In this document: positions 15,837 through 22,767 of the stretch, piece by piece
Numbering within the stretch: position 1 is the first letter of the stretch
How the letters are laid out: every line of letters starts with the position of its first letter
DNA from: Lentzea sp.
GTDB lineage: Bacteria > Actinomycetota > Actinomycetes > Mycobacteriales > Pseudonocardiaceae
Length of the DNA stretch: 31,970 bases
NCBI GenBank assembly: GCA_030146905.1
Contig: JASLAV010000503.1
Coordinates: forward strand, 1-31,970
Direction of reading: 5' to 3'
Notes under the pieces: model-generated
Database searches by the model: none
What the model was told of the DNA's origin: nothing
The model's input: only the letters and a program-made list of their open reading frames with translations
Made by a program: the position numbers and the translations under genes

Positions 15837-17441
15837 GTGAACGCACTGAATCGAATCCTCACCACGCGGGAGCCATTCGGACCCGCGGACAGCGAGAGCG
15901 TGTTCGAGGCCGGTCTCGCTGGTGTGGACCAGCTGTTCGATCGTTCCAACCTGATCTACGCGCAGGCCATCAGCGCGAGCCGTCCGACCTACATCATCGG
16001 CCGCAAGGGCGCGGGCAAGACCGCGTTCCTGTTCGGTTCCACGATGAGCAACAGCGTGCAGGCGTTGCGCACCGCGACCGTCTACCAGTGGATGGCGAGC
16101 GTGATCCGGTGCTGGACCGAGGTGCGCGGGCCGCTCTTCGTCGACCAGGCCGCCGACCTCTGGCAGGCCGTGTTCGAGCAGGTCGCCCTGTTCCACGTGC
16201 ACGACACCGCCCAGGAGAACGACCCGGTGAACGAGCTGCAGGACGTGTGGGACCACCTGGACCGTCGGGAGCACACCGACGCGACCACGACCACCGAGCG
16301 ATTCCTCGCCGAGTTGCAGCGCCGGATCGCCAACCGCGACCTCATCGGCCTGAACGAGATCATCGGTGACATCACGCACGGAGGCGTCACGTTCGATCAA
16401 GCGCGCCGGGCGACGCGCGTCATCCTGCAAAAGCGCCGGCAGCCGCTGGTGATCGTGATGGACAACCTCGAGGACCTGCACGCGAGGCTCCCCGAGCTGC
16501 GTGACGTGCTGTCCGGCATGTTCCGCTGTGTCGGCAGGGTGATCCTCGGCAACGATGCGTTCGGCGTGCAGATCTGCCTGCCGAGCGAGCTCTTCGACCA
16601 GATCCACGAGATCTCCACCGCGCCGGAGAAGGACTTCCGGGGCAGCTACCTCACCATCTACTGGACCGCCAAGGAACTCCTCAGGCTCGCGGACCACCGG
16701 TTGGGGCTCTACCTGCGCACGCACCACCCGGATCAGCACGAGGAGCTGTTGAAGAAGGCGGCGGACAGGGAAGAGCCGCAACTGTTGCGGGTCGCGCTGC
16801 CGCCGCGCATGACCAGCGGACTCGGAGCCGAGGAGGACCCGCTCGCCTACCTGCTCCGGCACACCCAGTTGCTGCCGCGGCACCTGATCGAGATCCTCAA
16901 CAGCGTGTTCACCACGCCGGTGGGCGGTTCGGTGCCGTGGGCGGTGACCGAGGAGGCGATCCGCGGCGGTACCCGGCGAGCGGAACGCATGGTGGTCAAC
17001 GGGATCTTCGCCGCGCACCAGGCGTCGTTCCCGCTGGCGCGAGAGGCGCTCGTCCGGCTGTCGGACCGGTTGGAGATCTGCTTCGCCGCCAGAGACCTGC
17101 ACCGGGTGTTCAACCGCGAGGGCATTCGCAAGGCGACCGGAATGGAGTTCGGCGAGTTCCTGCCGATGCTGTTCGCGCTGGGAGCGCTCGGAGTGCGGTT
17201 CGACGAGACAGCGCGCTACAACAAAGCGCACTTCCAGTACACGTTCGACTCCAACCTCACGACGGAGGAGGACACCGACTTCCTGTGCTTCCACCCGTTG
17301 TTCACCCGCTACTTGCACGAACGGTCGTTGCCGAGGCTGCGCAGCAAGAACGTGAAGGCCACCTACCCCCACGGTTGCGACCCCGCCGACGAGGACTACC
17401 GGGTCTCGCTCGGGTACACGGCCATGGCGATGCGAGGCTGA
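15837..17441 (+). CDS. P-loop ATPase (Sll1717/KAP-like), unknown function
   Basis: 534 residues. Walker A is GRKGAGKT (55-62) after the beta strand TYIIG; Walker B is PLVIVMDN (203-210), with Asp209 followed by Asn rather than Glu. Between them lies a helical insert of about 140 residues. The C-terminal half is soluble and mostly helical, ending in winged-helix-like segments (FLPMLFALGALGVRFDETARYN, HFQYTFD). It resembles Sll1717-type or KAP-like NTPases, which often act as switch or sensor components. Start GTG 15837 has a GGGGAGG site and begins at the homologous core. The stop is 1 nt from the patatin ATG, so the two are strongly coupled. Confidence 0.75.
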   Translation: MNALNRILTTREPFGPADSESVFEAGLAGVDQLFDRSNLIYAQAISASRPTYIIGRKGAGKTAFLFGSTMSNSVQALRTATVYQWMASVIRCWTEVRGPLFVDQAADLWQAVFEQVALFHVHDTAQENDPVNELQDVWDHLDRREHTDATTTTERFLAELQRRIANRDLIGLNEIIGDITHGGVTFDQARRATRVILQKRRQPLVIVMDNLEDLHARLPELRDVLSGMFRCVGRVILGNDAFGVQICLPSELFDQIHEISTAPEKDFRGSYLTIYWTAKELLRLADHRLGLYLRTHHPDQHEELLKKAADREEPQLLRVALPPRMTSGLGAEEDPLAYLLRHTQLLPRHLIEILNSVFTTPVGGSVPWAVTEEAIRGGTRRAERMVVNGIFAAHQASFPLAREALVRLSDRLEICFAARDLHRVFNREGIRKATGMEFGEFLPMLFALGALGVRFDETARYNKAHFQYTFDSNLTTEEDTDFLCFHPLFTRYLHERSLPRLRSKNVKATYPHGCDPADEDYRVSLGYTAMAMRG

Positions 17442-17442
17442 C

Positions 17443-19596
17443 ATGGCGCTGGGGTACGGAGGTCGCAGCCTGCCGAACGTGGGGTCCGAGTACGTCGAGG
17501 ACCCGCCGGAGGGGATGCGGATCGGGATCGCGTTGTCCGGTGGGGGAATCCGCTCCGCGGCGTTCAACCTGGGTGCGATGCAGGCGTTGCAGCGTCAGCA
17601 GGTCCTGGAGCGGGCCGACTACCTGACCGGGGTGTCGGGCGGCAACTACGTCGCGAGCGCGCTGACGATCACCGGCGCCTACAGCGACCCTGACACGGAC
17701 AACGGGAGACCGCACTGGAGCAACGGTTCCGTCGAGGAACGTTACCTGCGCCAGCACACGAACTACCTGGCGCCCGGACGGATCGGCAGGGTGTGGCTCG
17801 CGCTGAGCATGGTCTACGGCTTCGTCCTCAACTACCTCCCGTACCTCCCGTTCGTGCTCTGCGCGTTCATCGGAGGACGACTCACGGGATGGGCGCTGAA
17901 CCTGCTCGGTCAGCCACTGGAACGCTTGCGGTTCAACGGTCTTGCCCTGCCCGCGTCGCCGATGCTGACGATGCTGCTGATCGCCGCGGCCGTGCTCTCG
18001 ATCACGGCTGTGCTGCTGGTGGCCTACCGCAGGTTCTACGACATCCGCCGATCTCCCCGCAACTACGGGGAGACGCGTTCCGAAGGAGTGGCCGCGAACC
18101 TGGTGACGCTGGTCGGCTTGCTCTCGGTGCTGCTGGTGTTGCCGCTGCTGGCCTCGTTGTACGGCACCGTTTCCACCGCGATGACCTCCTGGCTCTTCCG
18201 CGAGCCGCCGGACACCTTCGACACCACGCAGGGCCGGATCGCGATCGCCGCGGTGTGGCTGGTGCTGTCGCTGGTGCTGGCCGTTGCCGCGGTCGCGCTG
18301 AGCCGCCGGTTCCGCGCCCTGCGGCTCATGCTGGTGCTTTCCGGGCTCGGCAGTGCCGGACTGCTGCTCGTGCCTCTGTTGTCCTCGCTGGAGTTCGCCG
18401 CGCGGGTCGGCATCCGGGGTGTCGGCGACCTGCTCGGTCTGCTCACCGCGGTCGCCGTGGTCGGCTTGATGGCGATCAAGGCGCACAACCGCCGCTACTC
18501 GATGCACCTGTTCTACCGCGAGCGCCTCAACAGCGTGTTCGCGCTGCGGCGCAAGACGGACGAGGACGGCAACGTCGTGTGCGAGCCGATCGGGTACGAC
18601 GAGCAGCTCTACTTCTCCAAGGTCGGCTGCAAGCTCGGTGCGAGCGGACGCAAGATGCCCAAGCTGATCGTGTGCTGCGCGGTCAACCTCACCAGCGACG
18701 AGGTACCGGTCGGCCGGTTCGCGGAGTCGTTCACCTTCGAGCACGACCAGAGCGGCGGAGGCATGTTCGGCCGCCGCGGCACCGACTGGTACGAGGAGCA
18801 GGCCGGCCTGCCGGGCACGCAGCTCACCCTGCCGTCGATCATGGCTGTCTCCGGCGCCGCACTGTCACCGCTGATGGGCAGGTTCACCTACCCACCGCTG
18901 CGCTTCCTGATGGCCCTGACGAACGTGCGCCTCGGCGTCTGGATCAAGAACCCGCTGCACCCGCGCTGGGAGCGCAAGCCAGAGCCGCCTCGTGGCTGGG
19001 CCGGCCGGCTGCGAGCCTCCGTGCGAGACGGCTGGCACGAGCCAGGTGCCCTGTACGTGCTGCGCGAGGCGCTGGGCGTCACCAAGTCCACCCACCGATT
19101 CATCTACCTGACCGACGGCGGGCACTGGGAGAACACGGGCCTGGTGGAGCTGCTGCGCAGGCGGTGCACCCACGTCCTGTGCTTCGACGCGAGCAGCGAA
19201 CCCACCGGTGCCGGCCTGGACATCGGCCGCGCCATCGCATTGGCGCGCAGCGAGCTCGGCGCGGACGTCGAGCTCGACCCGCGTCCGACGATGCCGGGAG
19301 CGGACGGCATGAGCGAGGCCATGGCCGTGCGGGGCCAGGTGAGGTACCCGGACCAGGACGGCGAGGCCAAGCTGATCTACGGCAAGGCGGTGCTCACCCG
19401 GTCGGCCAGCTGGGACCTGCACGCGTTCAAGTCGCGTGAAGGCCGGTTTCCCAACCACTCGACCAGTCGGCAGATGTTCACCGACGAACAGTTCGAAGCC
19501 TACCGGCGCCTCGGCTACGAGGCGGGGACAGAAGCACTGGGTCTGCTGAACATCCCGGAAGCGCTTCTGAGCCCGGTGCGCATCGTGCTCAGCTGA
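17443..19596 (+). CDS. Membrane-embedded patatin-like phospholipase
   Basis: 717 residues. Patatin signatures: oxyanion loop SGGGIRSAAFNLGA (32-45), nucleophile elbow GVSGG with Ser65, and the Asp of the dyad, Asp558, in TDGGHWENTGL. Between the Ser and Asp is a long insertion with about six TM helices (about 118-150, 172-195, 217-245, 266-286, 293-318, 326-345), so the catalytic domain is split around a membrane domain. Cytoplasmic segments 346-700 complete the fold. The family hydrolyses acyl esters of lipids; the membrane domain would hold it at its substrate. It is 1 nt after the ATPase gene, which suggests that the ATPase controls or forms a complex with it. Confidence 0.85.
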   Translation: MALGYGGRSLPNVGSEYVEDPPEGMRIGIALSGGGIRSAAFNLGAMQALQRQQVLERADYLTGVSGGNYVASALTITGAYSDPDTDNGRPHWSNGSVEERYLRQHTNYLAPGRIGRVWLALSMVYGFVLNYLPYLPFVLCAFIGGRLTGWALNLLGQPLERLRFNGLALPASPMLTMLLIAAAVLSITAVLLVAYRRFYDIRRSPRNYGETRSEGVAANLVTLVGLLSVLLVLPLLASLYGTVSTAMTSWLFREPPDTFDTTQGRIAIAAVWLVLSLVLAVAAVALSRRFRALRLMLVLSGLGSAGLLLVPLLSSLEFAARVGIRGVGDLLGLLTAVAVVGLMAIKAHNRRYSMHLFYRERLNSVFALRRKTDEDGNVVCEPIGYDEQLYFSKVGCKLGASGRKMPKLIVCCAVNLTSDEVPVGRFAESFTFEHDQSGGGMFGRRGTDWYEEQAGLPGTQLTLPSIMAVSGAALSPLMGRFTYPPLRFLMALTNVRLGVWIKNPLHPRWERKPEPPRGWAGRLRASVRDGWHEPGALYVLREALGVTKSTHRFIYLTDGGHWENTGLVELLRRRCTHVLCFDASSEPTGAGLDIGRAIALARSELGADVELDPRPTMPGADGMSEAMAVRGQVRYPDQDGEAKLIYGKAVLTRSASWDLHAFKSREGRFPNHSTSRQMFTDEQFEAYRRLGYEAGTEALGLLNIPEALLSPVRIVLS

Positions 19597-20021
19597 AGGG
19601 GATTCACCCTGACCGGCAAGTCCGGCACGAGTTCGGCCGGCCTCCGCCGGGACCGCCTCGGGGGAAATCCGAGACGAGCAGTGCCATGCGGCTCGACCTG
19701 CATGGATGCCGCTTCGGCACGCACACGATCGGGAGGAAGACCGGCAACGCCCCAGAAGGACGTCGAGATTCTTGCTCTGAGCCATCAGCTCGAGGTCTTG
19801 CGCAGCCATGCCCGTACGAGCGTGAACCGAGGGTCAACTCAAGAAAGTCGTCCCGGTGCCGAGAGGTCGCGGGCGGGGCGTCGTTTCCGGGCTCGAACTG
19901 CGATCTTGTGGTTGATGGTGCTGGGTGAATTGCCTCCATGCTGGGAAGCGGCGGAGCTGCCGATCGACGAGGGAGCTTTGCGCCGTCGTGGCAATGTCGC
20001 CGCAACAGCTGTCGAGGTCGG
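19597..20021. other. Gene-poor region between convergent genes, with transposase debris
   Basis: 425 bases between the patatin and nitroreductase stops. Composition is mixed and no intact gene is supported. It contains the transposase-like fragment annotated separately at 19756-19812. A minor CCGGC/GCCGG hairpin is near 19640, and an imperfect TTGCG/CGCAA hairpin at about 19978-20005 might terminate the nitroreductase transcript. I found no terminal inverted repeats or target duplication. Confidence 0.5.
19756..19812 (+). pseudogene. Relic of an IS transposase/integrase N-terminus
   Basis: The 19-residue stretch KDVEILALSHQLEVLRSHA strongly resembles the KDAEILALRHQLAVLxRQ segment near the N-terminus of actinobacterial integrase-core (IS481/IS3-like) transposases. 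No downstream DDE domain or other continuation exists in any frame, and the flanking codons are not coding-like. It therefore looks like a decayed insertion-sequence remnant marking the boundary between the ATPase-patatin unit and the biosynthetic operon. Confidence 0.5.
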
Positions 20022-20615
20022 TCACCCCGTGGTCCAGCCGTTGAGGTGCAGAACCTCGTCGAGGGGACGTCGGCGGGCAGGGAGGAAGACGCTGCCCAGG
20101 GTGTGTGCGGTGGGGATGAGCGCTGCTTGGCGGGTGCCGTCCGGGATGCCCAGCAGCGCGGCCACCTCTTCTTCGGCGGCGAGGTGGGCTGTGGTCCAGC
20201 AGGTGCCGAGGCCGTGTCCGCGGGCTGCGAGCATGTAGCTCCACACTGCGGGCAGCAGGCTTGCCCACAGGCTCGCCTGGTTGCCCGGTGGAAGGCCACC
20301 GGGGATTTCGATGCAGGGGATGATCTGCACCGGTACCCGCGCCATGACGTTGGCGAGGTGCTGGGCGTTGTCGTAGCTTCGGCCGCCGGCGCCGCGGTTG
20401 CGCTCCTCGAAGCATCGTCGGTAGATCCGGCCGACTTCGGCGCGGAGATCAGGTTCGGTGATGACGACGAACCGCCAAGCCTGGCGGTCACCGCCCGTCG
20501 GTGCCTGCAAGGCGGTTTCGAGGCACCGCATGACGATCTCGAGGCTCACCGGTCGTTCGAGGTCCAGGCGCCGCCGCACCGCGCGGGTGGTCATGAGGGC
20601 GTCTTCGAGCTGCAT
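20022..20615 (-). CDS. Nitroreductase-family flavoprotein
   Basis: 197 residues, ATG 20615 preceded by GGGGAA; an upstream in-frame TTG (20630) is less likely. It begins with the family's FMN-binding start (TTRAVRRRLDLERPV), followed by the APTGGDRQAWRFVVI loop and the C-terminal LGTCWTT segment lining the flavin. Known members reduce nitro groups, enones, quinones or iodotyrosine, or desaturate substrates in natural-product pathways. It is the last gene of the leftward AfsA-like operon, 69 nt after the P450, so a redox tailoring step is likely. The small size fits a homodimeric one-domain enzyme. Confidence 0.88.
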   Translation of the reverse strand: MQLEDALMTTRAVRRRLDLERPVSLEIVMRCLETALQAPTGGDRQAWRFVVITEPDLRAEVGRIYRRCFEERNRGAGGRSYDNAQHLANVMARVPVQIIPCIEIPGGLPPGNQASLWASLLPAVWSYMLAARGHGLGTCWTTAHLAAEEEVAALLGIPDGTRQAALIPTAHTLGSVFLPARRRPLDEVLHLNGWTTG

Positions 20616-20684
20616 GATGTGGTTCCCCAAAGGTCGAGGGTGTTCAGGGCCGTTGCCCCGGATGCCCAGGTCGGCCGGACCGGA

Positions 20685-21875
20685 CTACCAGGCCACCGGC
20701 AGGGACTCGACGCCGTAGACGGCCCGGTCGTGCTTGAACCGGAGGTCTTCGACGTTCACCGCGAGCCGCAGGCCCGGCAGTCCGCGGGCAACAGCGCGGA
20801 AGACCACGTTCAGTTGCACCTCCGCGACACGGCGGCCGATGCAGTGGTGCGGGCCGTGCCCGAATGCCAGGTGCTGGTGTGCGTCGCGGTCGAGGACGAC
20901 CTCATCCGCGTCCGCGTAGACCGACGGGTCCCGGTTCGCCGCCTCGTTGGGAAGCACGACTCCTTCACCGGCGCGAATGGTCTCCCCGCCGATCGGTATG
21001 TCTTCGACCGCGACTCGGCGCAGGCCGCTGTGGACCACCGAGAGGTACCGCAGCAACTCGTCGACACCGCGGGCGACCGTCAGGTCGTCACCCTCGCGGA
21101 ACAGCTCCATGCGCGAGGGTTCCAGCAGGAGCACCAGGACGCCTAGCGCGATCATGTTCGCCGTCGTCTCGTGGCCGGCGGCGAGCAGCAGCATCGCGGT
21201 GTCGACAACCTCCTCGCGGGACAGTCCTCCGTCCGCGCCGAGCTGCTCGACAGCCAGCATCGACAGCAGGTCGTCGCCCGGATCGCGCTGCTTCACCGAC
21301 GTCAACTCGTCGAAGTACACGCGCAACCGCTCGAACGCCGTGCCCACCTCCTCGGCCGTCGCGCCGACCGAGACGATCGTCGCGACGTTCTGGTGGAACA
21401 ACTCGTGGTCGGCGTAGGGGACCCCGAGGATGTCGCAGATCACCACTGTCGGCAACGGCAGGGCCAGCTCGGTGACCAGGTCGGCGGGGCGCGGACGTTC
21501 TGCCAGCCCACCGAGGAGGTTCGCGGTGAGCGCCTCGATGCCGGCCCGCATCGAGGCCGCCCGCTTGTTCGTGAAGTAGCGGCCCAGGATGTGTCGCCGC
21601 CTGATGTGCTCCCGCCCATCCATGAACCCGAACGCGTTGAACGACCGGCGGAACGCGGCGTCGGCTTCGGACAGGAACGGGAAACCTCGGCGCTGGGGAT
21701 CGGCGCTGAGCCGGCGGTCGACGAGCAGGCGCCGCTGCAACTCGTAGCCGGAGACCAGCCACGCCAGTTCGCCGGACGGCATGCGGATCCTGTCGGCGGG
21801 ACGGCATTCGAGCATGTCCGGCGGCGGGTCGAACGGACAGCCCCGCGCCATGGGGTACGTGCGGACTTGGTTCAC
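20685..21875 (-). CDS. Cytochrome P450 monooxygenase
   Basis: 396 residues, the usual length of a soluble bacterial class I P450. I-helix AGHETT (233-238), ExxR motif E273-L-L-R276, and heme-ligand loop FGHGPHHCIG with Cys345 are all intact. CYP105/107-like in style; needs ferredoxin and a reductase encoded elsewhere. It most likely hydroxylates the product of the neighbouring AfsA/UbiA-type enzymes. Start GTG 21875 has a GAAGGA site and starts 19 nt after the UbiA-like stop; ATG 21851 is an alternative. Confidence 0.95.
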   Translation of the reverse strand: MNQVRTYPMARGCPFDPPPDMLECRPADRIRMPSGELAWLVSGYELQRRLLVDRRLSADPQRRGFPFLSEADAAFRRSFNAFGFMDGREHIRRRHILGRYFTNKRAASMRAGIEALTANLLGGLAERPRPADLVTELALPLPTVVICDILGVPYADHELFHQNVATIVSVGATAEEVGTAFERLRVYFDELTSVKQRDPGDDLLSMLAVEQLGADGGLSREEVVDTAMLLLAAGHETTANMIALGVLVLLLEPSRMELFREGDDLTVARGVDELLRYLSVVHSGLRRVAVEDIPIGGETIRAGEGVVLPNEAANRDPSVYADADEVVLDRDAHQHLAFGHGPHHCIGRRVAEVQLNVVFRAVARGLPGLRLAVNVEDLRFKHDRAVYGVESLPVAW

Positions 21876-21894
21876 GTCGGGTCCTTCGGGAGAG

Positions 21895-22767
21895 TCACAG
21901 CAACGTCCGGAGGGTGCACGCGGCGAGGAACACCACGTAGGCCAGCAACGCGGGATTTCCTGGCACGTAACGGTTTCCGCGGTGACGCGCCAGCTTCGCC
22001 AGCCCCCAGGCGGTGATCGGCAGGGGTAGCGCGAGCCAGAAGGTCTCGGACCCCGCGTCCTGCCAGACGACTGCCACGACCGCCTGGAGGGCGCACGCGA
22101 CGATCAGCAGGACCAGGGCGACCACCGCCCCGCCAGTCCAGCCCGCCGCCGTCGAGTACAGCTTCTCGCCGGGCCGCTCGAACTCACGCCTCGTGGTCTT
22201 GCGGGCGATTTCCCAGTGCAGGTAACCGAAGAGGAACGAGACCACCAGCAGCGCGGTGGGCAGCGCCGCGCCTCCGCCGCCCACCGCCACGACGTAGAGC
22301 ACCAGGATCGTCTTGAGCTGGATGGTGACGACGATGTTGCCCCACATGCTGTCCGCGAACGCGGTGGACTTCCGCTCCGCCAGGAGGAGCAGGAGCGAGT
22401 AGGAAATCGCACCGGCTGCCACGACCAGAGGTGCCCGCCCCGCGACGGCCGAGAAGGCCAGCGCCGTCGCACCGGAGCCCACCCCGTAGGCCCGGACGTT
22501 CGCGAGCGTCACCTCGCCGGTGACGAGCGGCCGCTTCGGGTTGAACTCGCGGTCGTAGGGCAGGTCTTTGACCTCGTCGACGATGCGGAAGAAGTACAAG
22601 AGCGTGAACACGCCCGCCCAGCCGCACGCCACCTCGACGAGCCCCGGGCCCGCGCCGGCGCGCAACGGGGCGAGCGTCGTCAGCACGGCGGCCACCAGCA
22701 GGGAGACGTAGAAGACGTACTTCGCCGGCGGATAGCGATGGAGGGTGAACCGCAACCACGTCGCCAT
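21895..22767 (-). CDS. UbiA-superfamily membrane prenyltransferase-like protein
   Basis: 290 residues with about eight or nine TM helices. The first Mg2+/diphosphate motif is clear: Asp64, Asp68 and Asp72 in RIVDEVKDLPYDREFNP, followed by KRPLVTGEV as in UbiA enzymes. The equivalent of the second Asp-rich motif (about 182-205) is altered to HWEIARKTTRREFERPGEK, with Glu and basic residues instead of DxxxD. It could attach a prenyl group to the AfsA- or P450-derived scaffold, or be a UbiA-type terpene cyclase. Its ATG overlaps the dikinase stop by one base (TGATG), so the two are closely coupled. Confidence 0.8.
   Translation of the reverse strand: MATWLRFTLHRYPPAKYVFYVSLLVAAVLTTLAPLRAGAGPGLVEVACGWAGVFTLLYFFRIVDEVKDLPYDREFNPKRPLVTGEVTLANVRAYGVGSGATALAFSAVAGRAPLVVAAGAISYSLLLLLAERKSTAFADSMWGNIVVTIQLKTILVLYVVAVGGGGAALPTALLVVSFLFGYLHWEIARKTTRREFERPGEKLYSTAAGWTGGAVVALVLLIVACALQAVVAVVWQDAGSETFWLALPLPITAWGLAKLARHRGNRYVPGNPALLAYVVFLAACTLRTLL

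Noticed and set aside
15501..17567. Minus-strand open frame of 688 codons opposite the P-loop ATPase gene
   Set aside because: It mirrors the codon bias of the plus-strand gene, is low-complexity (Arg/Val/Glu/Gln-rich), and shows no family motifs; the plus strand has Walker A/B and a ribosome site.
19938..21146. Plus-strand open frame of 402 codons opposite the nitroreductase and P450
   Set aside because: No recognisable domains; the minus strand has the P450 AGHETT and heme-Cys motifs in frame.
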